A DNA stretch of 64,000 nucleotides from Algoriphagus formosus (GCF_002807035.1 NZ_NIUC01000001.1:1240001-1304000); one strand, 5' to 3'; positions 1 through 8,786 are shown, counted from the first letter of the stretch. Numbers and translations are program-made. The notes: generated by a model not told the origin, from the sequence alone.

Positions 1-390
1 TGGGTTCATATACAGGCAATTAAGCTTTTGATCTAACTCTACCTTGCAAATGTGAGAATGCCCGCAAATAAATACCTGAGGCATTTCGGCTTTGATCCTA
101 GGTAGAACCCCTTTTGCGTAGCGGGGTGGTTTTCCCCCTATGTGGGTCATGAGCACTTTTACCCCTTCCACCTCAAAAGCATCCCACTCAGGATAGCGAG
201 CCCGGCAGTCTACATCATCTATATTTCCATAGACTGCTCGAACCTTTTTCCCTTCAGGCAATTGCTCCATCACCTCTAGGGCTCCAATATCTCCTGCGTG
301 CCATATTTCATCGACACTTTCCAAGTATTGGAGTGTTTTGTGATCAATGTAACTGTGGGAATCAGAAATCAGCGCGATTTTAGTGGACAT
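1..390 (-). CDS. YfcE/MJ0936-type metallophosphoesterase (3' end cut by window edge)
   Basis: Reading the minus strand from the ATG at 390-388 gives 130 codons that run off the left edge, so the C-terminus is missing. The protein shows the calcineurin-like phosphoesterase metal motifs in order: DSH near residue 10, HAGDIG near 32-37, YGNID near 54-58, THIGG near 83-87 and GHSH near 110-113. Order and spacing fit the small YfcE/MJ0936 phosphodiesterases (about 160-185 aa), so roughly 30-50 residues should lie outside the window. There is no signal peptide, so a cytoplasmic phosphodiesterase is expected; its substrate cannot be read from sequence. It is divergent from the rhodanese gene, with 68 bases between the two starts. 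Confidence 0.9.
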   Translation of the reverse strand, partial: MSTKIALISDSHSYIDHKTLQYLESVDEIWHAGDIGALEVMEQLPEGKKVRAVYGNIDDVDCRARYPEWDAFEVEGVKVLMTHIGGKPPRYAKGVLPRIKAEMPQVFICGHSHICKVELDQKLNCLYMNP

Positions 391-394
391 TTGT

Positions 395-416
395 GGAGAA
401 AGGAATTAAATTCTCC
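395..416. promoter_or_regulatory. Short inverted repeat between divergent genes
   Basis: GGAGAA (395-400) and TTCTCC (411-416) form a perfect 6-bp inverted repeat with a 10-base AT-rich spacer. It lies between the divergent starts at 390 and 459 and could be an operator, but short arms like these can occur by chance. Confidence 0.25.
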
Positions 417-458
417 TCGAATATGTATGGAAAGTACCGCACTCAAAAATTCAACACC

Positions 459-860
459 ATGAAAATTTATCAAAAAACTCTTTTTATCGCCCTTTTATTC
501 ATGGGCACCGTCTTTTTCTCACAGGCACAAACTGCCAAAGATTCAGCGAAAGTTGTCTCTGTAGAAAAGTTTGATAAACTTATAAGTAAGAAAAAAACGA
601 CGCTACTTGATATTCGAACACCAGAGGAAATGGCAGAAGGTCATATTCCAGGAGCTGGAAATGTGGATTTTCTTGCCGAGGATTTTAATGAAAAAATTCA
701 AGAACTAGACAAATCCAAGACCTACTTACTCTACTGTCGAACAGGTAAGCGCACTGCCAAAGCCGGAGCTGCAATGAAAGCAGCTGGATTCAAAAAGGTC
801 ATCATGCTAGATGGCGGAATTACGGCATGGAAAGAAGAAAACAAACCCGTCAAAGAATGA
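459..860 (+). CDS. Exported rhodanese-like domain protein
   Basis: 133 aa from the ATG at 459. An upstream in-frame ATG at 393 would add 22 residues before a clear signal peptide (MKIYQKTLFIALLFMG followed by SQAQ), so 459 is preferred. The mature part is one rhodanese domain: DIRTPEEMAEGHIPGA around residues 51-66 and the active-site loop YCRTGKRT with the candidate persulfide-forming Cys93. A single exported domain of this size normally handles sulfane sulfur in the periplasm; the physiological donor is unknown. Its TGA stop is contained in the ATGA that starts the next gene, so the two are probably co-translated. Confidence 0.88.
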   Translation: MKIYQKTLFIALLFMGTVFFSQAQTAKDSAKVVSVEKFDKLISKKKTTLLDIRTPEEMAEGHIPGAGNVDFLAEDFNEKIQELDKSKTYLLYCRTGKRTAKAGAAMKAAGFKKVIMLDGGITAWKEENKPVKE

Positions 861-2224
861 GCATTCAATCTATCAATCCCTTCACAGGAAAACTTTTAAA
901 GGAATACGATTTATATGATGAAAAACGAATAGAAACAGCCTTATCCCTTGGCCAAGAAACTTTTCAAGGTTGGCGGAAAGAGGAATTCAAGAAGCGAAAA
1001 GAATTAATGCTTGCTGCAGCCGCTGAGCTTCGGGAAAACCTGGAGGAATATGCGCTTTTGATCACCAGGGAGATGGGCAAAGTAATCCAGGAATCCCGAG
1101 CTGAAATCGAAAAGTGTGCTTGGGTATGCGAGTATTATGCCGAGAAAGCCGAAGAATTTTTATCAGCTAGAGCTATTTCCTTGCCTGACGGCAAAAAAGC
1201 CAAGGTTTTATACCAGCCATTGGGAATAGTCTTAGCGGTTATGCCTTGGAATTTTCCGTTTTGGCAAGTTTTCAGATTCGCAGCACCGACCCTGATGGCA
1301 GGAAACGTAGGGATCTTGAAACATGCATCCAATGTACCGCAATGTGCTTTAGCAATCCAGCGGGTTTTTGAAAATGCAGGCTTCCCAAAAGGTACTTTTC
1401 AGTCCCTTCTGATCGATTCTAAAGCTACTAATGAATTGATAGCAGACCCTAGAATTAAAGCAGTCACGCTCACTGGAAGTGAAAAAGCAGGCGCGGCCGT
1501 AGCCTCAAGTGCAAGCATGCACATCAAAAAATCACTGCTTGAATTGGGGGGAAGTGATCCATTTATAGTGCTCGAAGATGCCAATGTAGAGGAAGCTGCC
1601 AAAACAGCCGTCAAAGCAAGAATGATCAATTTTGGGCAAAGCTGCATTGCTGCTAAGCGATTTATCGTCGTCGAGGATGTTTTTGAATCTTTTTTGGAAG
1701 CTTTTACTGAAGAAATGAAAAAACTCAAATCCGGAAACCCTGAAGACGATGATGCTGACTTTGCCTGCATGGCAAGGCCTGATTTGGCGAAGGAACTTTA
1801 CGAGCAAGTCAAGAAAAGTGAAGATGCCGGCGCGAAAATTATTTTGGGTGGCGGCAAGCCGGCTGAGGGCAAAGCAGCCTTTGAACCAACCATTCTGATT
1901 GACATCCCAAAAAACTGTCCCGCTTATTCAGAAGAGCTATTTGGGCCTGTGTCGACAATTTTCAGGGTGAAAAATGAAAAGGAAGCCATTGCACTTGCCA
2001 ATGACTCCGAATTTGGCCTGGGCGGGTCCCTCTGGTCTCAAGACCTCAAGCGGGCAGAGCTTTTGGCGGCAGAAATTGAGACAGGAGCAGTCTTTATTAA
2101 TTCCATGACCGCATCCAACCCACACCTACCTTTTGGAGGAGTCAAAAAATCTGGATATGGGCGAGAATTAAGTCAGGAAGGCATTCGGGAGTTTGTAAAT
2201 GCAAAAACCGTCTTCCTTGGCTGA
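857..2224 (+). CDS. NAD(P)-dependent succinate-semialdehyde dehydrogenase (Sad/GabD-like)
   Basis: 455 aa, cytoplasmic aldehyde dehydrogenase family. The ATG at 857 overlaps the rhodanese stop by 4 bases; longer starts (827) only read through the upstream gene. Visible motifs are PWNFPFWQVFRF (substrate and cofactor region), LTGSEKAG (nucleotide binding), LELGGSDPF carrying general base Glu229, and FGQSCIAAKRF carrying nucleophile Cys263; the 34-residue Glu-to-Cys spacing is canonical. The C-terminus PFGGVKKSGYGRELSQEG and the short length match the Sad/YneI branch that oxidises succinate semialdehyde to succinate. Substrate assignment is by family only, since no gabT neighbour is present. 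Confidence 0.88.
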   Translation: MSIQSINPFTGKLLKEYDLYDEKRIETALSLGQETFQGWRKEEFKKRKELMLAAAAELRENLEEYALLITREMGKVIQESRAEIEKCAWVCEYYAEKAEEFLSARAISLPDGKKAKVLYQPLGIVLAVMPWNFPFWQVFRFAAPTLMAGNVGILKHASNVPQCALAIQRVFENAGFPKGTFQSLLIDSKATNELIADPRIKAVTLTGSEKAGAAVASSASMHIKKSLLELGGSDPFIVLEDANVEEAAKTAVKARMINFGQSCIAAKRFIVVEDVFESFLEAFTEEMKKLKSGNPEDDDADFACMARPDLAKELYEQVKKSEDAGAKIILGGGKPAEGKAAFEPTILIDIPKNCPAYSEELFGPVSTIFRVKNEKEAIALANDSEFGLGGSLWSQDLKRAELLAAEIETGAVFINSMTASNPHLPFGGVKKSGYGRELSQEGIREFVNAKTVFLG

Positions 2225-2289
2225 TTTAATGCCACAATAGCCTCAGCTATTTTTGCTTTTGAGGGATTCCTTCCTATTTTTACGAGCCA

Positions 2290-2297
2290 TAATTTTG
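2290..2297 (+). promoter_or_regulatory. Possible Bacteroidota -7 element
   Basis: TAATTTTG matches the Bacteroidota sigma -7 consensus TAnnTTTG just upstream of the pdhB start at 2307. No TTTG -33 box sits 19-21 bases before it, and the implied transcription start would almost coincide with the ATG, so this is a weak candidate. Confidence 0.25.
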
Positions 2298-2306
2298 ACC
2301 TAAAAA

Positions 2307-3287
2307 ATGAGAGAAATACAGTTTCGAGAAGCCCTCAGAGAGGCCATGTCTGAAGAGATGAGACGTGATAAAAACGTCTTTTTGATGGGTGAGGAAGTAG
2401 CAGAGTACAACGGAGCCTACAAAGTGTCTCAAGGAATGCTTGACGAGTTCGGTCCTGAGCGCGTTTATGACACTCCTATTTCTGAGTTGGGATTTGCAGG
2501 TCTCGGTGTCGGAGCAGCCATGAATGGCCTTCGTCCGATCATCGAATTCATGACCTTCAACTTTTCTTTGGTAGCCATCGATCAGATCATCAACTCGGCT
2601 GCAAAGATGTATGCCATGTCTGGCGGAGCTTACTCCGTTCCGATTGTCTTCCGAGGTCCTACCGGAAATGCCGGTCAGCTAGGTGCTACCCACTCTTCCA
2701 ATTTCGAAAACTGGTTTGCTAACACTCCAGGTTTGAAAGTAGTCGTACCTTCTAACCCTCATGACGCAAAAGGATTGCTCAAATCCGCAATTCGGGACCC
2801 AGATCCAGTGATTTTCATGGAATCTGAATTGATGTATTCCGACAAAGGTGAAGTACCTGAGTCAGAATACCTTCTTCCTATCGGAGTAGCAGATATCAAG
2901 CGAAAAGGAAAAGACGTAACTTTGATTTCTTTTGGTAAAATGATGAAAGTGGCTCTAGAAGCTGCTGAGCAAATGGCCAAGGAAGGAGTTGATTGCGAAG
3001 TGATTGACCTGAGAAGTGTACGTCCGATCGATTATGCTACCTGTGTAGAATCACTTAAGAAAACAAACAGAGCAGTCGTAGTAGAGGAAGCCAATCCAGT
3101 AGCCGCTATCTCTTCTGAATTGACCTATCATTTCCAGCGTTATGCATTTGACTACTTGGATTCTCCAGTGATTCGAGTGAATTCAATGGACATTCCTCTT
3201 AGCTATGCACCTACCTACATCGATGCGACCATTCCAAATGTAGAGCGAACAATAGCAGCTATCAAAAAAGTTACTTACAAGGACTAA
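2307..3287 (+). CDS. pdhB: Pyruvate dehydrogenase E1 component, beta subunit
   Basis: 326 aa, full length for the alpha2beta2-type E1 beta subunit (about 325 aa). Residues 1-180 form the pyrimidine-binding transketolase domain (MREIQFREALREAM, GEEVAEYNGAYKVSQG, DTPISELGFAGLGVGAA, the conserved EFMTFNF segment and FRGPTGNAGQLGATHS). The C-terminal transketolase domain includes GKDVTLISFGKMM and DLRSVRPID. With E1 alpha it decarboxylates pyruvate on thiamine diphosphate and passes acetyl to lipoyl-E2. The alpha subunit and E2 are not in the window; in many Bacteroidota pdhA and pdhB are unlinked. A strong terminator follows directly, so it ends its transcription unit. Confidence 0.95.
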   Translation: MREIQFREALREAMSEEMRRDKNVFLMGEEVAEYNGAYKVSQGMLDEFGPERVYDTPISELGFAGLGVGAAMNGLRPIIEFMTFNFSLVAIDQIINSAAKMYAMSGGAYSVPIVFRGPTGNAGQLGATHSSNFENWFANTPGLKVVVPSNPHDAKGLLKSAIRDPDPVIFMESELMYSDKGEVPESEYLLPIGVADIKRKGKDVTLISFGKMMKVALEAAEQMAKEGVDCEVIDLRSVRPIDYATCVESLKKTNRAVVVEEANPVAAISSELTYHFQRYAFDYLDSPVIRVNSMDIPLSYAPTYIDATIPNVERTIAAIKKVTYKD

Positions 3288-3311
3288 TCCTATCAAAAAA
3301 TAGTAAGCATA

Positions 3312-3343
3312 AAAAAGCCCTGACCTACAAGTCAGGGTTTTTT
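3312..3343 (+). terminator. Rho-independent terminator after pdhB
   Basis: CCCTGAC (3318-3324) pairs perfectly with GTCAGGG (3331-3337) over a 6-base loop and is followed by six T residues; six A residues precede the stem, so it could also act on the opposite strand. It lies 25 bases after the pdhB stop. Confidence 0.88.
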
Positions 3344-3365
3344 GTTACCCAATCTATCTATCTAC

Positions 3366-3397
3366 AAAAAAAGGGCTGGTTCAAATTGAGCCAGCCC
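3366..3397 (-). terminator. Rho-independent terminator of the outer-membrane receptor gene
   Basis: GGGCTGG (3373-3379) pairs with CCAGCCC (3391-3397). On the minus strand the stem is followed by a run of seven T (the A-run at 3366-3372). It sits 25 bases after the stop of the leftward receptor gene, back to back with the pdhB terminator. Confidence 0.85.
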
Positions 3398-3421
3398 CGA
3401 TTATTTTGATTCTGGATTATC

Positions 3422-5926
3422 TTAACGGTTTTGATTCATATTATTCATACCACCGTCATCGCCGCCTTTCAAGTCATCATTGCTGATTGACTTTTTCTTT
3501 CTTTTTCGATCGTTCATTGATAGCTTTCCGATTCGGTAGCTAAAGTTGATCTTGAAGTTCATGTTTCGAATTGCATTCGTACTGTTCTGAATGATGGTAG
3601 GCGTGATTGTTTCATTTCGAATGATGAATTCACGTGCCAGAAAGTTTTCAACACCAAAACCAATGCTTCCTCGCTTTTCTTGGAATTGCTTGTTAAAGCT
3701 AAGTCCATAGGCCGCAAAACCTCCACTAGTTCCTTGCAATTGCACTCTTCTACCTCTGGCGAAGGTAAAAAGCTGGGCCTGCCAGTCTTTCGGCAAGGTA
3801 TAGTTTGCGAACATCCGACCACTGATTACCCATCCTTCATTCTTCGCAGCTGTCATTGGATCGGACAACCCATTGTCAAGCATGCTGTAGAAGAGGTCCA
3901 TTCCTCCATTAAGTGAGAATTTGTTGCTAATATTCACATTGGCGAAAATGTTTGTACCGACCGCCTGCTCTTGACCGATGTTTTCGAATGTGGTATAGAT
4001 CACATCATTTTCCTGTAGGGTTTGTACAGCCTGAATTGATCCGGTTGTATTTCGGTAAAACCCGGTGAAGTTTAGCATTGTACCTTTGATAAAGGTGCTG
4101 TATCCCAATTCAAAATTATCAGTGAACTCAGGATCCAATACTGGGTTACCCTGGGTAATCTGCTGTGGGTTGACTGCTTCGATGTTTGGATTCAGGAATC
4201 GTAAAGAAGGACGTGCCAATCTACGATTGTAAGCAGCTTTGATCAAATTGCCATTTTTTAATTTCCGGCTTGCATTTAAGCTAGGAACCAACGATCCATA
4301 AGAAGGGATATCCACGTCAAATTCATTGGAGAAATCCGCATTAATCGTAGTATACTCATATCTCACCCCTGGCTTCAAGGTGTAATTCTTTAAGAAGTTG
4401 AAAGTATAGGAGATATATCCTGCTGTCACATTTTGATCATAGCTAAATTCATTACTCAAAGTAGGATCAACCAACTCGATAAATTCCCCATCAGCTCCTT
4501 CTCCTCTGAAATAAGCAAAGTCAGAGAAAGCTCTACGTGTAATTGTCTTGGCTCCGTACTCTAGGATCTGCTCACCATTTTCACCCATCGGAGTTACGAA
4601 ATCCAACTGAGCGGTGAATTCCTCATTTCTGCTTGGGTTATCATTTTTTAGTCTGGAATCGATAGTCTGAAAGTCCTCTTCAAAAAGCGTATTGATGAAG
4701 AAGTTTTCCCGATTGTCACGGCTATACAAAGTCAAGAGGCTGATTTCCTTTCCTTTTTTGTCAAAAGTTCTGGTGTAGTTCAAACTCACATCAAGTGAAT
4801 TGGATCGATCTTCTGAGTTGGTCTCACGAAGCGCTGAACTCAAGAGCGTTTGTCCGTCAAATCGCTGAGTTAGGAAATCATTTTGAAGATTATCGGAGTT
4901 TCTTAGACCAAAATTGGCAGAACCTGTGATGAAGTTGTATTTGTCAATTTCGTAGTCAACTCCGAAGTTGTATCGGCCAAACATGAAATTACGCTCCGTA
5001 TCTGCCGATTGGGTCAGACGAGTTTGAGAACCATCTGAGTTTAAAAGCAACTGAGTATTATCAAAACTACCGAAGGTATTGTAGCCGGCACGACCAAATC
5101 CACCCAAAGAGAAACCGAATTTACCTACTCTAGCTCCACCATTCAATCCTAGGTTTGATCCTCGAAGACCCACTCCGCTATTGATGCTAAGAGTCATTCC
5201 TTCCAAGTTATTCTTTTTGGTGACGATATTAATGACACCTGAGGTACCCTCTGCATCAAATCTGGCTGATGGAGAAGTAATCACTTCCACCTCTTTGATC
5301 TCATCTGCTGGAATCTGACGAAGGGCATCTGTGATAGAGCTTGCAGCAATAGCAGAAGGTCTATTGTCTATCAATACGGTAATATTGCTACTTCCTCGCA
5401 TGGAAACATTTCCATCCAAGTCTACGGAAAGCATCGGAACCCGACGAAGAACATCTGTTGCATCACCACCAGCTACTGTTTTATCGTTTTCAGCTTTGTA
5501 AATCGTACGATCTACCCGCTCTTCGATCAATTCACGTTGCCCTTGAACGGTAACTTCCTCTAGCGCGAGGCCTTCATCAGACATAGTCAATTCACCTAAA
5601 TTGATATCACCGGTTAAGCTTTCGACATTAATATTATCTACTACAAGTGTTTCATATCCTATGAAGGTGAGTTGAAGCGTATATTCTCCCAGTTCAAAAC
5701 CTGTGATAAAAAATTTGCCATCGCCATCAGCCACGGCACCTGCCATGCTGACGTTCATCCCTTTTTTGTAAAGGGCAGCTGTCGCATAGCCTACAGGGTC
5801 TCCAGTTTTTGCATCCTTGGCGATCCCTACGATCCTGGCGGGTTCTTTTCCGTCTTGTTGAGCCAACACTAAATTATTGCCGGCAAGGAGAAGAAGAATA
5901 AATAATAAATTGAGTAGTTTTTTCAT
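3422..5926 (-). CDS. Outer-membrane beta-barrel receptor (TonB-dependent-receptor-like)
   Basis: 834 aa from the ATG at 5926; an upstream TTG adds 11 residues before the signal peptide (MKKLLNLLFILLLLAG) and is disfavoured. Domain order: signal peptide, carboxypeptidase-regulatory-like beta-sandwich (about 35-120, containing VGIAKDAKTGDPVGYATAAL), plug-like domain (about 125-240, LIDNRPSAI and SARFDAEGTSGVINIVTKK), then a long barrel rich in aromatic-alternating strands (outer membrane protein beta-barrel family). The C-terminal tail is polar with a basic RKRKKK patch and ends in Asn-rich sequence rather than an aromatic residue. No SusD partner is adjacent. The ligand is unknown. It is divergent from a LytS/LytTR pair that may regulate it. 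Confidence 0.88.
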   Translation of the reverse strand: MKKLLNLLFILLLLAGNNLVLAQQDGKEPARIVGIAKDAKTGDPVGYATAALYKKGMNVSMAGAVADGDGKFFITGFELGEYTLQLTFIGYETLVVDNINVESLTGDINLGELTMSDEGLALEEVTVQGQRELIEERVDRTIYKAENDKTVAGGDATDVLRRVPMLSVDLDGNVSMRGSSNITVLIDNRPSAIAASSITDALRQIPADEIKEVEVITSPSARFDAEGTSGVINIVTKKNNLEGMTLSINSGVGLRGSNLGLNGGARVGKFGFSLGGFGRAGYNTFGSFDNTQLLLNSDGSQTRLTQSADTERNFMFGRYNFGVDYEIDKYNFITGSANFGLRNSDNLQNDFLTQRFDGQTLLSSALRETNSEDRSNSLDVSLNYTRTFDKKGKEISLLTLYSRDNRENFFINTLFEEDFQTIDSRLKNDNPSRNEEFTAQLDFVTPMGENGEQILEYGAKTITRRAFSDFAYFRGEGADGEFIELVDPTLSNEFSYDQNVTAGYISYTFNFLKNYTLKPGVRYEYTTINADFSNEFDVDIPSYGSLVPSLNASRKLKNGNLIKAAYNRRLARPSLRFLNPNIEAVNPQQITQGNPVLDPEFTDNFELGYSTFIKGTMLNFTGFYRNTTGSIQAVQTLQENDVIYTTFENIGQEQAVGTNIFANVNISNKFSLNGGMDLFYSMLDNGLSDPMTAAKNEGWVISGRMFANYTLPKDWQAQLFTFARGRRVQLQGTSGGFAAYGLSFNKQFQEKRGSIGFGVENFLAREFIIRNETITPTIIQNSTNAIRNMNFKINFSYRIGKLSMNDRKRKKKSISNDDLKGGDDGGMNNMNQNR

Positions 5927-6098
5927 GGTTTTGTTTTCAAATAAAGAGCTGTCACTCATTCAATACCCCAAAACAAATAGCTTTGTTCTTGATAAAAGTG
6001 TACAATAGACCAAACCCAAGTAATAATCGACAAAGACTTAAATACATCAGATGAATTTCCTATTCAGGATTCATCGGTTTTGAATAGCTTTTTATCGG

Positions 6099-6148
6099 TA
6101 GAAAGTTTGGTTTGGTAGATTATTGAGCTAGGAAAGCCAAACTTTCTA
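6099..6148. promoter_or_regulatory. 12-bp inverted repeat upstream of lytS-like gene
   Basis: TAGAAAGTTTGG (6099-6110) is repeated in perfect inverted orientation as CCAAACTTTCTA (6137-6148), separated by 26 bases. It lies between the receptor start (5926, leftward) and the histidine kinase start (6174). A TTAGTTTG sequence at 6149-6156, one mismatch from the TAnnTTTG -7 consensus, abuts the right arm, so a bound regulator or a hairpin could control the two-component operon. Autoregulation by the LytTR protein is inference. Confidence 0.5.
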
Positions 6149-6173
6149 TTAGTTTGCGTTGAATATCAGTGAT

Positions 6174-7256
6174 ATGGCAATAAACAACTCCCGTAAAAAT
6201 CTCTCAATCCTTATACATACCCTTGGATGGGTCATGCTATGCGTCGTCTTGATGCTCCTCTCGCCCCTATCCTGGAGAATGGGAGAAATCGACCTACCGG
6301 TAGAGTATTGGTGGAAACAGGTGTTTTTGGTGATTTCGCTTATCGCTATCTTTTATGCTAATCAATTCCTTATCGTCCCTAGAATCTTACTGAAGGGTAA
6401 AACCTACATTTATCTTTTCTTGGTCTTGGGAGGCGGAGTTCTGTTTTTTTACACCGTAGTCACTTTTGAGCAGCTGATACAATATCCGCTTCGAATGCAT
6501 GAAACTTTTAATCCGGACAGACCTTTCGATCCGGGAAGAAGATGGATTTATGGTGACATGTTTCAGGCTATGCTTTACTTGGTCTCAATTGGACTGAGTA
6601 CCTCCTTGGCTCTGGTGCAGAAATGGCAAAACGATGAAGAACATCGGCAAGAGCTGGAAAAGCAGCGGATCAAAACCGAGCTTTCCTATCTAAAGGCTCA
6701 AATCAACCCTCACTTCTTCTTCAATACGCTCAATAATATCTATTCCCTCACCAATTTGGATATCAAAAAAGCACAGGAAGCCTTGCTGAAGCTTTCGCGA
6801 ATGATGCGCTATGTGCTTTATGAAAACCAAAAGGAAACCACGCTGCTAAGCAAGGAAGTTGATTTTATTAGAGATTATATTGAGTTGATGAAAATGCGAC
6901 TGACAGATAAGGTGAAGCTGCATATCCAATTGGACGAACCTACAGATAATCACACCATATCACCGATGTTGCTTTTGCCCTTTTTAGAAAATTGCTTCAA
7001 GCATGGCATCAGTTCTCAAGCCGAAAGCAGCATTCATGTCAAACTGGAAATCATGGGAAAAACGGTCTTTTTTGAGACCCGAAACCATATTTTCCCGGTA
7101 AATACCGAAAGTCCCGAAGCCAAAGAGCATGGCATAGGGCTAGTCAATACACAACGAAGACTGAGTCTTTTATATCCGGGCAAACATCGCCTGAAATTTG
7201 GCAAATCCGACGATAATCAGGAATATTATGTAAACCTGACCCTCAATCTGGAATGA
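6174..7256 (+). CDS. LytS/YehU-type sensor histidine kinase
   Basis: 360 aa from ATG 6174; an in-frame TTG at 6159 would add five residues. The N-terminal half holds about four hydrophobic helices (roughly residues 12-30, 45-70, 75-100, 130-148), then a short coiled coil (EEHRQELEKQRIKTELSYLK). The His_kinase domain follows with the phospho-acceptor motif KAQINPHFFFNTLNN (His near residue 180) and an ATPase N-box PFLENCFKHGI plus GIGLVNTQRRL. It should autophosphorylate and pass phosphate to the response regulator whose ATG overlaps its stop by 4 bases. There is no extracellular sensor domain, so the signal is probably sensed in or at the inner membrane. Confidence 0.93.
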   Translation: MAINNSRKNLSILIHTLGWVMLCVVLMLLSPLSWRMGEIDLPVEYWWKQVFLVISLIAIFYANQFLIVPRILLKGKTYIYLFLVLGGGVLFFYTVVTFEQLIQYPLRMHETFNPDRPFDPGRRWIYGDMFQAMLYLVSIGLSTSLALVQKWQNDEEHRQELEKQRIKTELSYLKAQINPHFFFNTLNNIYSLTNLDIKKAQEALLKLSRMMRYVLYENQKETTLLSKEVDFIRDYIELMKMRLTDKVKLHIQLDEPTDNHTISPMLLLPFLENCFKHGISSQAESSIHVKLEIMGKTVFFETRNHIFPVNTESPEAKEHGIGLVNTQRRLSLLYPGKHRLKFGKSDDNQEYYVNLTLNLE

Positions 7257-7996
7257 AACTCAAATGCATTGCCGTAGATGACGAGCCTCTGGCACTTCAG
7301 TTGGTTTGTAAGTACATCGAGCAAACCTCCTTTTTGGAGCTGATTGGCCAGTTTTCCAGCGCGATCGAAGCCTTGGGATTTATCAATCAGCATGATGTAC
7401 AATTGATATTCATGGATATTCAGATGCCCGACCTCTCCGGAATGGAACTTGCCCGGGTCTTGGATGGGAAAAAGGATTCAGATCAGACTCGGATTATTTT
7501 TGCGACCGCCTATCATCAGTTTGCCATCGAAGGTTATAAAGTCGATGCCTTGGATTATCTTTTGAAGCCTTACAGCTATGAGGATTTTTTGAACGCAGCG
7601 ACCAAAGCCTATAATTATTTCGAGCGGAAAAGCCGATCACAAGTGATTGGGTCTGCTAAGACTGAGCAGCCATTAGACTACATTTTTCTGAAAGTAGAAT
7701 ACCAACTTGTCAAGGTAATGCTCGATGATATCACCCATGTAGAAGCCTACAAGGACTACGTGAAGGTACACCTGCGATCCAAAAGTAGTCCCCTACTCTC
7801 CCTTACCACCCTGAAAAACATGGAGGAACTCCTTCCCGAGGGTAAGTTTATGCGAATTCATCGCTCTTTTATCATCTCCTTGGATCATATCGAATCTGTT
7901 TCCAAAAACAGCGTCCATATCGGAAATCATGAAATCTCTATCGGAGAAAATTACAAAGAGGCTTTTCTGGCATTTATGAGTCGGTGGATGAGTTGA
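7253..7996 (+). CDS. LytTR-family response regulator
   Basis: 247 aa. The receiver domain (1-120) has the acidic pair Asp9/Asp10, phospho-acceptor Asp55 in MDIQMPDLSG, the Thr in FATAYH and Lys in LLKPYS. The C-terminal LytTR DNA-binding domain (about 145-245) contains EAYKDYVKVHL and the typical MRIHRSFIISLDHIESV. It is translationally coupled to the kinase (ATGA overlap), forming a dedicated two-component pair. LytTR proteins bind paired short repeats in promoters; the inverted repeat upstream of the kinase is a possible but unproven target. Confidence 0.94.
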   Translation: MKLKCIAVDDEPLALQLVCKYIEQTSFLELIGQFSSAIEALGFINQHDVQLIFMDIQMPDLSGMELARVLDGKKDSDQTRIIFATAYHQFAIEGYKVDALDYLLKPYSYEDFLNAATKAYNYFERKSRSQVIGSAKTEQPLDYIFLKVEYQLVKVMLDDITHVEAYKDYVKVHLRSKSSPLLSLTTLKNMEELLPEGKFMRIHRSFIISLDHIESVSKNSVHIGNHEISIGENYKEAFLAFMSRWMS

Positions 7997-8020
7997 AAGA
8001 AATTAGAAACTAGAAGTAAA

Positions 8021-8169
8021 AGGCTATCCTAAAAGTATGGTGTTCCGTCATCGCGAGCCCGACAAGGTCGGGTGAAGCGATCTCAATATTGATTTAAAAA
8101 TAAATTAGGATTTACTATTTGTTCCAACCTTGTCAGGATCGCAAGGTCAAAAACCTTTTGGAACAGCCT
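8021..8169. repeat. MITE-like structured intergenic repeat, about 149 bp
   Basis: The ends are imperfect inverted repeats: AGGCTATCCTAAAAG at 8021-8035 versus the complement of the last bases, which reads AGGCTGTTCCAAAAG (12 of 15 match). Inside are a hairpin CCCGAC/GTCGGG (8058-8072) flanked by GTCATCGCGAG and GAAGCGATCTCA, and a nested stem GTTCCAA/TTGGAAC (8121-8164) holding ACCTTG/CAAGGT. No open reading frame is visible. It resembles non-autonomous palindromic elements dispersed in Bacteroidota genomes; only one copy is in this window. Confidence 0.55.
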
Positions 8170-8281
8170 CAAATTTTTTTTAGATCTTAGAATGAAAACC
8201 AAGTTTTATAAAACTTTATTCTTCTTTTCTTAAAAAGTTTATAGCTACATTCTTCCAAACAAAAAACTGTAACTTCACTTG

Positions 8282-8758
8282 ATGACCGATTCGCAAAAAG
8301 AATTTATGAAAATGGCGATTACGCTCGCCCAGGCAGGAATGGAAGCGGAAAAGGGCGGCCCTTTTGGCTGCGTGATTGTCAAAGACGGGAAAATCATTGG
8401 TAAGGGATCCAACAATGTGCTCAAGAACAATGACCCCACAGCCCATGCAGAAGTAGTGGCGATCCGAGATGCCTGCAAAACACTCAACCATTTTCAGCTC
8501 GAAGGCTGCGAAGTTTATACTTCCTGTGAACCCTGCCCCATGTGTTTGGGAGCTATTTTCTGGGCTAGGCCGAGTAAAGTTTTTTATGCCTGCACCAAAG
8601 AAGATGCGGCTGATGCAGGATTCGACGATGATTTTATTTATGAAGAAATCAAAATAGAACCTGCCGATCGAAAAATACCTATGCTCAATGGAATGCGGGA
8701 AGATTCTCAGAAAGTCTTTGAGATTTGGAAAAAGAAAGAGGATAAGAAGGTGTATTAG
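8282..8758 (+). CDS. guaD: Guanine deaminase (CDA superfamily)
   Basis: 158 aa from ATG 8282 (the preceding TTG at 8279 gives one extra residue). It is a cytidine-deaminase-fold enzyme with zinc site HAEVVAIRDA (His and catalytic Glu) and CEPCPMC (two Cys). Beyond the shared motifs, TSCEPCPMCLGAIFWARP, DAADAGFDDDFIYEEI and the aromatic C-terminal residue fit the Bacillus-type guanine deaminase, which converts guanine to xanthine, better than TadA, which is usually longer and acts on tRNA-Arg. It stands alone between a repeat and the ffh terminator. Confidence 0.82.
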   Translation: MTDSQKEFMKMAITLAQAGMEAEKGGPFGCVIVKDGKIIGKGSNNVLKNNDPTAHAEVVAIRDACKTLNHFQLEGCEVYTSCEPCPMCLGAIFWARPSKVFYACTKEDAADAGFDDDFIYEEIKIEPADRKIPMLNGMREDSQKVFEIWKKKEDKKVY

Positions 8759-8786
8759 AGATTAGAAGCGAGAGGCTAGAAGCAAG

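Noticed and set aside
393..458. 22-residue N-terminal extension of the rhodanese protein
   Set aside because: The extension precedes a complete signal peptide starting at 459 and would bury it.
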